Assembly (NCBI RefSeq): GCF_000281955.1
Contig: NZ_AKKF01000122.1
Span: 62,001 to 126,000 of the forward strand
Direction of reading: 5' to 3'
Length of the DNA: 64,000 nt
Origin: Caulobacter sp. AP07
GTDB lineage: Bacteria; Pseudomonadota; Alphaproteobacteria; Caulobacterales; Caulobacteraceae
The stretch's first letter is position 1. The number at the start of each line of letters is the position of its first letter. Under the pieces are notes generated by a model. The model did no database searches. It was not told the origin of the DNA and worked only from the letters and a program-made list of their open reading frames with translations. A program made the translations under genes and the position numbers. Shown in pieces: positions 17,066 through 26,771 of this stretch.

Positions 17066-19254
17066 CTTGCCCCCTCATCCCCCCACGCCTGCAGCGTGAG
17101 CCCCTCCTTCTCCCCTTGGGAGAAGGTGAGGATGGGGCCGCCCTGCTGGGCCACCGCCACCCCCAGCATCGCCGCGATCTCGGCCGCCGGCTTCGGCCGG
17201 CTGATGAAATAGCCCTGGATCTCGCCGCAGCCCTGGCGGCGCAGTTCGTCCAGTTGCTCCACCGTCTCCACGCCCTCGGCCGTGGTGGTGATACCCAGGC
17301 TGGCGCCCAGGTCGAGCACGGCCTTGATGATCGCCAGGGCGTCGGCGTCGTCGAGGATGTCGCGGACGAAGGTCTGGTCGATCTTGATCTTGTCGAACGG
17401 GAAGCTGCGCAGGTAGCTCAGCGACGAATAGCCGGTGCCGAAATCGTCCATCGAGATCCGCACGCCCAGGGCCTTGAGGTCGTGGAGGATCGACATGTTG
17501 CCGACGCTGTCCTGCAACAGCACCGACTCGGTGATCTCCAGCTCCAGCCGCTCGGCCGGCAGGCCCGAGACGGCCAGGGCCGAGACCACGGTGCCGACCA
17601 GGTGCTTGTCACGGAACTGGGCCGGCGACAGGTTGACCGCCAACCGCACATGCTCGGGCCAGCCGGCCGCCTCGCGGCAGGCCTCGCGCAGCACCCACTC
17701 GCCCAGCGGGTTGATCAGGCCGATCTCCTCGGCCAGCGGGATGAAGTCGGCGGGCGAGACCATGCCGCGGGTCGGATGGTTCCAGCGCAGCAGCGCCTCG
17801 CAGCCCATCACCCGGTCGGCGCCCAGGCTGAACAGCGGCTGGTAGTGCAGGGTGAACTGACCCTCGGCCAGGGCCAGACGCAGGTCCAGCTCCAGGGCCC
17901 GACGGGCTTGCAGTTGCTCGTCCATGGCCCGTTCGAAGAAGTGGAAGGCGCCGCGGCCGTCGGCCTTGGCGCGGTAGAGGGCCATGTCGGCCTTCTTCAG
18001 CAGCTCGTCGCTGTCGGAGCCGTCATTGGGCGACATGGCGACGCCGACGCTGGCCCCGATCATCACCTGGTGGCCCTGCAGGTCGAAGGTCTGGGCCAGG
18101 GCCTCGACGATGCGGCTGGCCAGGCGGGTGGCGTCCGACAGGTCGGTCAGGCCGGTCTGGACCACCGCGAACTCGTCGCCACCCACCCGGGCCACGGTGT
18201 CGCCTTCGCGCACGCAGCCGCGCAGGCGCTCGGCGGCGGCCCGCAGCAGGGCGTCGCCGATCGGATGGCCCAGGGTGTCGTTGACGGTCTTGAAGCGGTC
18301 CAGGTCGATGCAGTGCACCGCCACCAGGTCCTCGCGCCGCGCGGCGCGGGCGAGGGCCGAGGACAGGTCCTTCTGGAACAGCAGGCGATTGGGAAGATCC
18401 GTGAGCGGATCATAGTGGGCCAGGCGGGCGATCTGGGCCTCGGCCCGCTTGCGCTCAGCGATGTCCTCGGAGACGCCCAGCAGGTATTCGGCCTGGCCGT
18501 CGGGGCCGGGGATGGCGATCTTCTTGGTGCGCAGCAGGGCGATCGAGCCGTCCTTGCGCGGCACATGGTCCTCCTCGATCACCCGCACCTCGCCCGACGA
18601 GATCACCTCGGCGTCGCGCTCGCGATAGATCGCCGCCTGTTCCGCCGGGTAGAAGTCGGCGTCGGTGCGACCGATCATGTCGGCGCGGGCGTGACCCAGG
18701 ATCTTCTCGCCGGCCCGGTTGAGCAGCACATAGGTGTGGTCGTCGGCCCGCTTGACGAACACCATCGACGGGATGGCCTCGACCACCGCGGTCATGAAGG
18801 TATGGGCCTGGTCGGCGCTGGCCTTGGCCGCGGCCAGGGCCTCGACACCCCGGCGGTTGGTCTCGTTGGCGGCCTGCAGCAGGCCCAGCACCGTGCCGAC
18901 CCCCAGATAGCGCCCGCCATCGGTGACGATGAAGCCGCGCAGCAGGTCGCTGGCCCGGTACGACAGGCTGTCGCTGGTGAAGGCCGCCAGCTCGACATCG
19001 GCCTCGACCATCAGCGGCGCGGGGTCCATCAGCACCGAGATCGGTCGCAGGGCGTAGAGGGCGCGGCCGTATTCGGCGGCCATGCGCAGGAAGAAGGCGT
19101 TGCGCTCGACCAGGCCGATCGGCCGGTCCTCGTCGTCCAGCACCGGCACGATCAGGGTGTCGGGCTCCTCGCGGAACCGCTCGTACAGCGTCTTGCCCAG
19201 GTCGTCGGCGCGGGCCGGGGCCAGGGACGACACGGTGTCTCGCAGGGTGAACAT
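17050..19254 (-). CDS. CBS-PAS-GGDEF-EAL cyclic-di-GMP protein
   Basis: This 734-residue cytosolic protein makes and/or breaks cyclic di-GMP. Residues 1-130 resemble a CBS-like pair ('DTLIVPVLDDEDRPIGLVERNAFF', 'LRGFIVTDGGRYLGVG'). About 150-275 is a PAS domain ending 'GVSEDIAERKRAEAQI'. The diguanylate cyclase domain has an intact G358-G-D-E-F362. The EAL domain has E486-A-L, 'DDFGTGYSSLSYLR' and 'KIDQTFV'. Both active sites look complete, so it is probably bifunctional. The last 30-40 residues are encoded in a palindromic repeat (17106-17126) and are unlikely to be functional. A 15-bp palindrome lies 79 bp upstream of the start. Confidence 0.92.
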   Translation of the reverse strand: MFTLRDTVSSLAPARADDLGKTLYERFREEPDTLIVPVLDDEDRPIGLVERNAFFLRMAAEYGRALYALRPISVLMDPAPLMVEADVELAAFTSDSLSYRASDLLRGFIVTDGGRYLGVGTVLGLLQAANETNRRGVEALAAAKASADQAHTFMTAVVEAIPSMVFVKRADDHTYVLLNRAGEKILGHARADMIGRTDADFYPAEQAAIYRERDAEVISSGEVRVIEEDHVPRKDGSIALLRTKKIAIPGPDGQAEYLLGVSEDIAERKRAEAQIARLAHYDPLTDLPNRLLFQKDLSSALARAARREDLVAVHCIDLDRFKTVNDTLGHPIGDALLRAAAERLRGCVREGDTVARVGGDEFAVVQTGLTDLSDATRLASRIVEALAQTFDLQGHQVMIGASVGVAMSPNDGSDSDELLKKADMALYRAKADGRGAFHFFERAMDEQLQARRALELDLRLALAEGQFTLHYQPLFSLGADRVMGCEALLRWNHPTRGMVSPADFIPLAEEIGLINPLGEWVLREACREAAGWPEHVRLAVNLSPAQFRDKHLVGTVVSALAVSGLPAERLELEITESVLLQDSVGNMSILHDLKALGVRISMDDFGTGYSSLSYLRSFPFDKIKIDQTFVRDILDDADALAIIKAVLDLGASLGITTTAEGVETVEQLDELRRQGCGEIQGYFISRPKPAAEIAAMLGVAVAQQGGPILTFSQGEKEGLTLQAWGDEGARRLGA
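17106..17126. repeat. Palindrome inside the GGDEF-EAL gene end
   Basis: CCTTCTCCC at 17106-17114 and GGGAGAAGG at 17118-17126 flank CTT. The element resembles the other pyrimidine-rich intergenic hairpins of the window, but here it is read as the C-terminal codons of the minus-strand gene. Confidence 0.6.
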
Positions 19255-19332
19255 GCAACGCCTCCACTTGACCCTGGAGGGACCATTTCTCGCCTAACGC
19301 TGTGCTAATTCGGGCCGCGCGGGCCGCTATTT

Positions 19333-19347
19333 CGTGAAAACTTCACG
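19333..19347. promoter_or_regulatory. 15-bp palindrome upstream of GGDEF-EAL gene
   Basis: CGTGAA-AAC-TTCACG is a perfect 6-3-6 inverted repeat, 79-93 bp upstream of the minus-strand start at 19254. It is relatively A/T-rich for the region. It could be an operator, but the binding protein is unknown. Confidence 0.4.
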
Positions 19348-19413
19348 CGGACGTCACAGTGTTTGCCGGGGTGTTTACCGTGACCCAACTGGCGCCGCTG
19401 ACGCCCGCTCCGC

Positions 19414-20433
<1,020 letters not shown>

Positions 20434-20467
20434 TTAGGGGGAGGCAAGGGGCAAAGAGTTCGCAGTT

Positions 20468-20533
20468 GGGGACACACACTCACGGCAAGGCCGCGCCAAT
20501 GCTGGCAAGGGGGTGGAGTGAGTGTGTGTCCCC
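20468..20533. repeat. 16-bp perfect inverted repeat (GGGGACACACACTCAC)
   Basis: Bases 20468-20483 and 20518-20533 are exact reverse complements separated by a 34-base loop. The right arm ends 9 bp before the stop of the AhpD-like minus-strand gene. The GGGGACA start is shared with palindromes at 22684 and 29001, suggesting a REP-like family. Confidence 0.7.
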
Positions 20534-20541
20534 GACCGTGC

Positions 20542-20976
20542 CTAGTGCCCGGAAACCTGCAGCCGGTTCCACAGGTTGATCATCGCCACCGCCGCGGTCA
20601 GGGCGCTGGCCTCGGCGTCGGTGAAGTGGGCCCGCAGCTCGGCGCGCAGCGGGGCGTAATCGGCCGTCGGCGACAGCGTGGTCACGGCTTCGGTCCAGGC
20701 GAAGGCGGCCTTCTCGCGCGGCGTGAAGTCCGAGACGTGCCGCCAGACGATCAGCCGGTCCAGCCGGTCATTGGTCTCGCCGTCGTTGCGAGCCTCCTTG
20801 GTGTGCATCTTCACGCAGAAACCGCACTGGTTGATCTGCGAGGCGCGCAGCTTGACCAGGTGCAGCAGGCCCGGCTCGATGCCGGTGGCGACCACCGCGC
20901 CCTCGGCGGCGATGAAGGCCTGATAGACGGCCGGAACGTTCAGGTCGTGGCGGAAGGCGGCGGTGTCGGCGGTCAT
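20542..20976 (-). CDS. AhpD-like carboxymuconolactone decarboxylase family protein
   Basis: The 144-residue helical protein carries the AhpD-type redox motif C51-G-F-C54-V-K-M-H58 within 'NQCGFCVKMHTKEARNDG'. AhpD-like members are thiol peroxidases or reductases; others of the carboxymuconolactone decarboxylase family lack the CxxC. With an intact CxxC and His, an antioxidant role is the better guess. The tail 'LTAAVAMINLWNRLQVSG' matches the family's C-terminal helix. It stands alone on the minus strand. Confidence 0.85.
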   Translation of the reverse strand: MTADTAAFRHDLNVPAVYQAFIAAEGAVVATGIEPGLLHLVKLRASQINQCGFCVKMHTKEARNDGETNDRLDRLIVWRHVSDFTPREKAAFAWTEAVTTLSPTADYAPLRAELRAHFTDAEASALTAAVAMINLWNRLQVSGH

Positions 20977-21047
20977 GGTCTTGTCCTCGTCTGGGCCCGG
21001 TCTCGGGGCTTCGGGGACATGACGAGGCGGCTAGGGGCGGCGTGACA

Positions 21048-21257
21048 TCAGCCGAGATTTTTCTTTTCGGTCGGCCGCGCCAGGCCCTTCCAGGCAAGAA
21101 AACCCAGCAGGCCCACCCCCGCGATCACACCACAGGCCACGGCGATGGGGGGAAATTCCGCGAGCGCTGAAAATCCGGCTTCGACACCGACCTCCGCACC
21201 GACGCCGACGACGTCGCCGAGGAGCTCATCACGCTTACGCCGATGTTCCTCGTCCAC
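21048..21257 (-). CDS. 69-residue membrane protein downstream of accA
   Basis: A GTG at 21255-21257 lies 2 bp after the accA stop and opens a 69-codon frame to TGA. The protein has a charged N-terminus ('DEEHRRKRDELLGD') and a Gly/Val-rich segment. One clear transmembrane helix, 'IAVACGVIAGVGLLGFLAW', is followed by a positive tail 'KGLARPTEKKNLG'. The charge pattern and the tight spacing to accA make it likely to be real and translationally coupled. I do not recognise the family. The frame extends upstream antisense-free inside accA in another phase, but the start near 21257 is the only sensible one. Confidence 0.6.
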   Translation of the reverse strand: MDEEHRRKRDELLGDVVGVGAEVGVEAGFSALAEFPPIAVACGVIAGVGLLGFLAWKGLARPTEKKNLG

Positions 21258-21259
21258 GC

Positions 21260-22222
21260 CTACTGCAGCCCCTCGCGGCCGATGGCGTAGAACCGCGCGG
21301 CGCGCTGCTTCTTCAGCTCGGCGGCCGACAGCTTCATCAGGATCTTCAGCTCGTCCTCGACCGCGTCGCCGACCGCTTCGATGGCGGCGGCCGGGTCGGA
21401 ATGGGCCCCGCCGGCCGGTTCCTCGACGATGCGGTCGACGATCTTCAGCTGGATCAGGTCCTGGGCGGTGATCTTCATGTTGGCGGCCGCGTCCTTGGCC
21501 CGGGCGCCGTCGCGCCACAGGATCGAGGCCGCGCCCTCCGGCGAGATCACCGAATAGATCGAATGCTCAAGGATCAGCACCTTGTTGGCGCCGGCCAGGG
21601 CGATGGCCCCGCCGGAGCCGCCCTCGCCGACGATGGTGGCGACCATCGGGGTGCCCAGCACCAGGCCGCGCTCGGTCGAGCGGGCGATGGCCTCGGCCTG
21701 GCCGCGCTCCTCGGCGCCCAGGCCCGGATAGGCGCCGGCGGTGTCGACGAAGGTGATGACCGGCAGGTTGAAGCGCTCGGCCATGTCCATCAGGCGCACG
21801 GCCTTGCGGTAGCCCTCGGGCCGCGCCATGCCGAAATTGTGCTTCAGGCGGGTGGTGGTGTCGTGGCCCTTCTCGTGGCCCATGACCACGACGGGGATGC
21901 CGCGGAACCGGCCCAGGCCGCCGACGATCGCCTGGTCGTCGGCGAACTTGCGGTCGCCGCGCAGCTCGACGAACTCGTCGATCAGGCCAGCGATGTAATC
22001 CTTCAGGTGCGGGCGCTCGGGATGGCGGGCGACCATGGTCTTCTGCCAGGCGTCCAGGCCGGCATAGGCTTCTTTCCGCAGCTGCTGGGCGCGGTCGCGC
22101 AGGGCCTGGATCTCGCTTTCGAACGCGCCTGGTCCAGCCGTCTCGGAGAGCTTGGACAGCTCTTCGATCTTGCTTTCCAGATCGGCGATGGGTCGCTCGA
22201 AGTCGAGATAATGCGCGGCCAT
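21260..22222 (-). CDS. accA: Acetyl-CoA carboxylase carboxyltransferase subunit alpha
   Basis: AccA forms, with AccD, the carboxyltransferase that moves CO2 from carboxybiotin to acetyl-CoA, giving malonyl-CoA for fatty-acid synthesis. The 320-residue length is typical. Signatures include the N-terminal helical 'LDFERPIADLESKIEEL', 'RPHLKDYIAGLIDEFVELRGDR', 'VVMGHEKGHDT', 'PVITFVDTAGAYPGLGAEERGQ' and 'GEGGSGGAIALAGANKVLILEHSIYSVISPEGAASILW'. accD is not in the window. A small membrane-protein gene starts 2 bp after the stop. Confidence 0.97.
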   Translation of the reverse strand: MAAHYLDFERPIADLESKIEELSKLSETAGPGAFESEIQALRDRAQQLRKEAYAGLDAWQKTMVARHPERPHLKDYIAGLIDEFVELRGDRKFADDQAIVGGLGRFRGIPVVVMGHEKGHDTTTRLKHNFGMARPEGYRKAVRLMDMAERFNLPVITFVDTAGAYPGLGAEERGQAEAIARSTERGLVLGTPMVATIVGEGGSGGAIALAGANKVLILEHSIYSVISPEGAASILWRDGARAKDAAANMKITAQDLIQLKIVDRIVEEPAGGAHSDPAAAIEAVGDAVEDELKILMKLSAAELKKQRAARFYAIGREGLQ

Positions 22223-22476
22223 GAGTCTCTTAACGTCGCCGTTGCGGAAAGGTGGCGAACCTAGAGCGAAGGAACCCGAAGGGGAAGCCGCTTTGGAACC
22301 ATCCCTGTTTTGGGGGATTCGCCCACAGGAGAGTCCGGATTAAAAACCCGCGATCTATGGTTAAAACCGCCCGGATCGCTTATATCCTTTCTGGTCGGCC
22401 AGGAAATGGAGCCGACGCCCGCGGCCCCGCCCATCGAATATGGACCCGGTCCCGCCTGATGCGAACGGACGTTCCC

Positions 22477-22674
22477 ATGCAGGTGTTCACCTTTTTCTGT
22501 GTCGAGTCGGATGGCTCGGTGCCGCGTTTCGACGTCACTCCCTGCCTTGACGAGAACGCCGCGCGTCGCCGCGCGGAAGAGCTGGTCGGCGTGCATCGCG
22601 GCTGCGACACGGTCGAGGTCTGGCGCGGCGCGACCATGCTGTTCGACGTCACGGCGCGGCAAGCGGCGGCCTGA
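22477..22674 (+). CDS. 65-residue protein, unknown function
   Basis: The protein 'MQVFTFFCVESDGSVPRFD' continues with 'ENAARRRAEELVGVHRGCD' and 'VEVWRGATMLFDV'. It looks like a compact alpha/beta fold with two conserved-looking Cys. An ATG at 22459 would add six residues; neither start has a strong ribosome site. The style is of a conserved small cytosolic protein, not random translation, because codon third positions are mostly G/C and the sequence is well balanced. No family recognised. A GGGGACAGG palindrome follows the stop. Confidence 0.6.
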   Translation: MQVFTFFCVESDGSVPRFDVTPCLDENAARRRAEELVGVHRGCDTVEVWRGATMLFDVTARQAAA

Positions 22675-22683
22675 CCCACGATT

Positions 22684-22709
22684 GGGGACAGGCCCATGGG
22701 CCTGTTCCC
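22684..22709. repeat. GGGGACAGGCCC palindrome
   Basis: GGGGACAGGCCC (22684-22695) and GGGCCTGTTCCC (22698-22709) form a 12-bp inverted repeat with one mismatch around AT, 9 bp after the small gene's stop. It resembles REP-like elements and could also serve as a hairpin at the mRNA end. Confidence 0.6.
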
Positions 22710-22760
22710 GCCCGCCGATTTCGGGGTAGCTAGGGTCGCCTATCCTCCGGAGCCCCAGCC

Positions 22761-23177
22761 ATGACCCCAGACCTCGCCCGCCCCGCCGCCAGCGCCGACG
22801 ACAGCGGCCATGGCGGCGTGCAGATCCTGGTCACCGCCGGCCCGACCCGCTTCGCCGGCGACCTGCCGCCCGCCCAGGGCGGCCTCGACCTCGGCCCCAC
22901 CCCGCATGACCTGGTGGCCGCCGGCCTGGCGGCCTGCACCACCCAGACCCTGCGCCTCTACGCCAAGCGCAAGGCCTGGCCGCTGGGCGCGGTGCATGTG
23001 GAGGTGACCTGGCGACGCGATCCGTCGGCCCAGCCGGTCGACGTCTTCGACCGCGTGCTGCGGCTGGAGGGCGATCTGGATGAGGAACAGCGCCAACGGC
23101 TGTTCGAGATCGCCGAGCTGTGCCCGGTGCACAAGATGCTGACGGCGGGGTCGACGGTGGTGACGACGGTGGTTTGA
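22761..23177 (+). CDS. OsmC-like peroxiredoxin family protein
   Basis: The 138-residue protein has the two redox cysteines of the OsmC/Ohr fold: C59 in 'GLAACTTQTLRLYA' and C121 in 'ELCPVHKML'. Members reduce organic hydroperoxides using dihydrolipoyl or other thiols. The sequence 'LGPTPHDLVAAGLAAC' and the second-half 'DRVLRLEGDLDEEQRQRLFEIAELCPVH' are typical of the YhfA/OsmC-like branch rather than Ohr proper. It is a single gene, cytosolic. Confidence 0.88.
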   Translation: MTPDLARPAASADDSGHGGVQILVTAGPTRFAGDLPPAQGGLDLGPTPHDLVAAGLAACTTQTLRLYAKRKAWPLGAVHVEVTWRRDPSAQPVDVFDRVLRLEGDLDEEQRQRLFEIAELCPVHKMLTAGSTVVTTVV

Positions 23178-23185
23178 TCCGGCTC

Positions 23186-23304
23186 ACTTGCCCCCCACGG
23201 GTCGCTTCGCGACCGTCTTCCCCCATAGGGGGAAGAGCCTCGCGCTTTAGGCTCCGCCCCCTATGGGGGCGGACAGGCGGCGAAGCCGCCAGGTGGGGGC
23301 AAGT
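23186..23304. repeat. 119-bp palindromic element, ACTTGCCCCC family copy 1
   Basis: The ends ACTTGCCCCC and GGGGGCAAGT are inverted. Inside are the hairpins GGTCGCTTCGCGACC, CTTCCCCCATAGGGGGAAG and CCGCCCCCTATGGGGGCGG, and a GGCGGCGAAGCCGCC hairpin. A second copy with the same order lies at 29030-29138. It fills the gap between the OsmC-like gene (+) and the CoA-ester lyase gene (-), where it may also act as a bidirectional terminator. Confidence 0.8.
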
Positions 23305-23315
23305 CCGTGAGCCCC

Positions 23316-24365
23316 CTAAAACCCATACAGCGCCGCATACTCCGCATCCTTGCCCGCGATCTGCCGCGCGCAGTCGACCATCACCTTGGCCTGTTTCCAG
23401 GTGGCGTCGTCCTGCATCTTGCCGTCCAGCATCGCCACGCCCGTGCCGTCGGGCATGGCCTCCAGGATGCGCTTAGCGAAGATCACCTCGTCGGGGGCCG
23501 GTGAGAACACCCGCTTGGCGATCTCGATCTGGCTGGGGTGCAGGCTCCAGGCTCCGGCGCAGCCCATCAGGAAGGCGTTGCGGAACTGCTGCTCGCAGGC
23601 CACCGGGTCGTCGATCGCCCCGAACGGGCCATAGAACGGCTTGATGCCGTGGGCGGCGCAGGCGTCGACCATCTTGGCGAAGGTGTAGTGCCAGAGGTCC
23701 TGCTGCACCGAGACGCGGGGGCTTCCGTCGGCGTGGGGGTCCTCGATCACTCGATAGCCGGGATGACCGCCCCCCACCCGGGTGGTCTTCATGGCGCGGC
23801 TGGCGGCGAGGTCGGCCGGGCCCAGGCTGATGCCCTGCATGCGCGGGCTGGCCCCGGCGATGGCCTCGACGTTCATCACCCCCTCGGCGGTCTCGAGGAT
23901 GGCGTGCAGCAGGATCGGCCGGACGACCCCGTGCTTGGCCTCCAGCGAGGCCAGCAGCTGGTCCATGTAGAAGATGTCCCACGGCCCCTCGACCTTGGGG
24001 ACCATGATCACGTCGATGCGGTCGCCGGCCTTCTCGACCAGGGTCGCCACCTCGTCCAGGTGCCAGGGCGAGTTGAGGCAGTTGATCCGCACCCACAGGC
24101 CGACGCCCAGGGCCTTGAAGTCGACCTCGCGGGCCATGGCGATCGTCCCGGCCAGGGCCCCGCCCTTGGCGTCGGCGGGGATGGCGTCTTCCAGGTTGGC
24201 CAGGATGACGTCGACGGTCGGGGCGATCTCGGGGACCTTGGCCCGCACCTTGTCCAGGTGCGGCGGCACGAAGTGGATCATCCGTTCCACCCGGGCCGGC
24301 GGCTCGCGGTACGGGGTCGGCGCCCCGATGGCCAAGGGTTTGAAAAATCCTCGCGGCGTCTTCAT
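23316..24365 (-). CDS. L-malyl-CoA/beta-methylmalyl-CoA lyase-like (HpcH/HpaI-CitE family)
   Basis: The 349-residue TIM-barrel enzyme cleaves or forms CoA esters of malate-type acids. '[20 protein letters not shown]' and '[16 protein letters not shown]' mark the start of the barrel. '[12 protein letters not shown]' and '[20 protein letters not shown]' carry the metal-binding Glu, and '[17 protein letters not shown]' is typical of malyl-CoA lyase (Mcl1). A C-terminal '[22 protein letters not shown]' completes the CitE signature. In Caulobacterales such enzymes may serve glyoxylate or methylaspartate-type metabolism; no pathway partner is adjacent. Its 3' gap carries the 119-bp repeat. Confidence 0.85.
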   Translation of the reverse strand: MKTPRGFFKPLAIGAPTPYREPPARVERMIHFVPPHLDKVRAKVPEIAPTVDVILANLEDAIPADAKGGALAGTIAMAREVDFKALGVGLWVRINCLNSPWHLDEVATLVEKAGDRIDVIMVPKVEGPWDIFYMDQLLASLEAKHGVVRPILLHAILETAEGVMNVEAIAGASPRMQGISLGPADLAASRAMKTTRVGGGHPGYRVIEDPHADGSPRVSVQQDLWHYTFAKMVDACAAHGIKPFYGPFGAIDDPVACEQQFRNAFLMGCAGAWSLHPSQIEIAKRVFSPAPDEVIFAKRILEAMPDGTGVAMLDGKMQDDATWKQAKVMVDCARQIAGKDAEYAALYGF

Positions 24366-24433
24366 GCGCTTACTCCCGGCGGCCGTTTCTTATTTCGCAG
24401 TTGCGAGAAGATTGCGGCGGCGCGGTAGCGGGG

Positions 24434-25627
24434 TCAAGGGCGACGGAGCGTCATGCCCTGGTCGGGCAGCTCAAGCAAACCATGGCCGTCGCCGTCCGCC
24501 GTCAGCACGCTGGCATAGGACTCTCCCGTCCGCGTCACGGTCAGGCGGTGGCCCCAGAGCGGAAACACCGCGCGGCCGGCGTCGTTGATCGGCGCCAGGC
24601 CCCACCAGATGATCACCGCCTCGCCATCGCGCGCCGCCGTGGCCTGCAGGGCGATCGTGGTCTCGCTACCGCCCACCACGCGCAGCGCCACCGTCATCGG
24701 TCCGATCAGGTCGGTATCGCTGGGCGCCAGGTCGATCGCGCCGTCGATGCTGCCCAGCGAGCCGCGGACAACGCCCTCCGGCCCCGCCAGCCAGGTGCTC
24801 AGATTGCCGCTCGGGCTCATCTCGTAGCCACCCGGGACATTGACGAAACAGGTCGCTCCCACCCGCTTCATCAGCATGCTCTTGAGCGAGATCGGCCCGC
24901 ACCAGGCCGCGCCACGCGGCGCGACGGGCGTCGCGCCGGGACCATAGTCGATCAGGTGAAACACCGCGCCGGCCGGGGCCACCAGGCGCCCCATGCCCAG
25001 CTTGAGGTCCATCGGGGTCTTCAAGGTCGCGGTCCGCAGATGCGCGGCGGTGGCGGTCAGGACGATATTGTTGACCCCGTCCGCCTGGGCCAGGCCCGTG
25101 GCGGCCTTCAGGCTCGCGGGGTCCAGCCGGACGCCGCCCACGCCGTAGGGCTGCGGCTCGGACGGCGGCAATGGCGGCGTCAGGGCCTGAACCTGGGCGA
25201 TGCGGACGCTGAAGTCCTGGGCCAGGAAGGCGTCGAACCAGGCCTTCTTGCCGACGTCGCCCTTGGCCTGTTTCAGGCCGGTCGTCTCGGCCGGCGTCAG
25301 ATCGATCTTGCTGTAGCCCAGCGCGCCCATGCAGTCGTCGACATAGGCCTGGCGGGCCTTTTCCTTGGCGTAGCCCTGCATCATGCCGACGGCGAGACTT
25401 GCTCCAGCCTGGGCGGCGACCGAGGTCTGGGGCAGAGGCACGTTCGGCGGCCGAGACGTCGGGTCCACGAACGCCTTGTTGCAGGTCCCGTAGTCCGCGA
25501 CGATGGCGTCATAGGTTCCGCCGGACTTGACGTGCGCCGTCATCGGCTTGGCCGCCTGGGCGGGCGAGGCCACCAGGCCCGCGGCCAGCGTCAGCCCCGC
25601 GGCCCACCGCATCCTTGATTTCGACAT
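24434..25627 (-). CDS. Exported protein of unknown function
   Basis: The ATG at 25627 starts a signal peptide ('RMRWAAGLTLAAGLVASPAQA'). The mature part begins with a helical region that contains 'GTCNKAFVD' and 'VDDCMGALGY', two Cys likely paired. It then turns to beta-strand-rich segments such as 'NNIVLTATAAHLRTATLK' and 'GAVFHLIDYG', and ends with 'HRLTVTRTGESYASVLTADG'. I recognise no domain. The upstream open frame is not conserved in style and the gap of 77 bp to the mscS gene is ordinary. It is probably periplasmic or surface-associated. Confidence 0.7.
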   Translation of the reverse strand: MSKSRMRWAAGLTLAAGLVASPAQAAKPMTAHVKSGGTYDAIVADYGTCNKAFVDPTSRPPNVPLPQTSVAAQAGASLAVGMMQGYAKEKARQAYVDDCMGALGYSKIDLTPAETTGLKQAKGDVGKKAWFDAFLAQDFSVRIAQVQALTPPLPPSEPQPYGVGGVRLDPASLKAATGLAQADGVNNIVLTATAAHLRTATLKTPMDLKLGMGRLVAPAGAVFHLIDYGPGATPVAPRGAAWCGPISLKSMLMKRVGATCFVNVPGGYEMSPSGNLSTWLAGPEGVVRGSLGSIDGAIDLAPSDTDLIGPMTVALRVVGGSETTIALQATAARDGEAVIIWWGLAPINDAGRAVFPLWGHRLTVTRTGESYASVLTADGDGHGLLELPDQGMTLRRP

Positions 25628-25704
25628 CGTCCCGTTCCCCACCCGTGCCCAAGCCTCACTGCCAGAAGCAGCGCGCGGGGGGAAGCACCACCTAGCGGTG
25701 AGCT

Positions 25705-26733
25705 CTACGCCGTCTTGTTCGGCGGTCCCTGCATGGGCAGCGGCGGCTCTTCCGGATCTTCGCGGGTCAGGTCCAGGGCGGCGTCGTTGCTGGAGGGCTG
25801 GGCGGCCTTCGCCTTGGCGCGGCGGGCGGCGCGGGGCTCCAGGCGCAGGGCGGCGCGGGCGTCCTCGCCCTCCTCGCCGAACAGGTCGCGCAGGCGCAGC
25901 TCGCGCTGCGGATAGGGAATCTCGACGCCCGCCCCGCGCAGGGCGTCGTCGATCGCCCAGGTATAGGCCGCGAAGATCGCCGCCGGCCGCCGCACCGACT
26001 CGATGGTCGGCCAGACGATCAGCTCGAACTTCAGCGCCGACTCGCCGTAGCCCACTAGCCAGACCTGCGAGCGGCGGGTGGAATCGTCGGGCGAGGTGAA
26101 GGGCACGGAATGGGCCGCCTTCAGCACCGCCTCGCGCACCTTCTCCTTGTCGACCCCGAAGGCGGTGACGAACGGCACGCGGATGCGGCGGGTGCTGTTG
26201 TGCAGGGTCCAGTTGACCACCTGCTCGTTGACCAGCACCGAGTTGGGCACGATGACGTCGGTGCTGTCGTTGGTGCGGATGCGGGTCGAGCGGGGGCCGA
26301 TCTCGTGGACCACGCCGCGCGAACCGTTCGACAGCTCGACGAAGTCGCCCACCGCCACCAGCCGCTCGAACACCAGCGAGATGCCCGAGGCGAAGTCCTT
26401 GACCAGGCCTTGCAGGCCCAGGCCCGCCCCAACGCCCAGGGCCCCGGCGAACACCGTCAGCGAGGTCAGGTTGACCCCCATCACCGACAGGGCCAGCAGC
26501 AGGCCGAACACCCGCAGGCCGTAGGTGGCCAGCTTCTCGACGATGTACAGCGACGGGGCGGCGCCGACCGAGCGCTGGCGCAGCCGGCGCAGGCCCGACC
26601 CCACCAGCCGCGAGGCGTAGATCGTGACGATGACCACTAGGATGGCCGCGCCCAGCCCGCCCAGGGTGATGGTGGTCTTGCCCAGCTTGACCAGCTCGAC
26701 GGCGTCCAGGCGTTGCAGCGGGTTGTCGGCCAT
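25705..26733 (-). CDS. MscS-family mechanosensitive channel
   Basis: The 342-residue inner-membrane protein has three N-terminal transmembrane helices. The pore helix is 'VFAGALGVGAGLGLQGLVKDFASGISL', the Ala/Gly-rich TM3 signature. The beta domain follows with 'VAVGDFVELSNGSRGVVHEIGPRSTRIRTND', 'VIVPNS' and 'WTLHNSTRRIRVPF', and then the alpha/beta C-terminal domain. It releases solutes on hypo-osmotic shock. A charged, Pro/Ala-rich tail of about 60 residues extends past the usual end ('RAALRLEPRAARRAKAKAAQ'). A 170-bp palindromic element separates it from the aldo-keto reductase gene upstream. Confidence 0.92.
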   Translation of the reverse strand: MADNPLQRLDAVELVKLGKTTITLGGLGAAILVVIVTIYASRLVGSGLRRLRQRSVGAAPSLYIVEKLATYGLRVFGLLLALSVMGVNLTSLTVFAGALGVGAGLGLQGLVKDFASGISLVFERLVAVGDFVELSNGSRGVVHEIGPRSTRIRTNDSTDVIVPNSVLVNEQVVNWTLHNSTRRIRVPFVTAFGVDKEKVREAVLKAAHSVPFTSPDDSTRRSQVWLVGYGESALKFELIVWPTIESVRRPAAIFAAYTWAIDDALRGAGVEIPYPQRELRLRDLFGEEGEDARAALRLEPRAARRAKAKAAQPSSNDAALDLTREDPEEPPLPMQGPPNKTA

Positions 26734-26771
26734 GGGGACGAGTGTGGGCTGGTCGGGGCGGCGCGATCAAG

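Noticed and set aside
17041-19308. A 755-codon open frame antisense to the GGDEF-EAL gene
   Set aside because: His/Gln/Gly-rich translation without domains; a shadow of the minus-strand gene.
22338-22365. CtrA box (TTAA-N7-TTAA) near the small gene at 22477
   Set aside because: The two TTAA boxes are 17 bases apart rather than 7, so the site does not fit the consensus.
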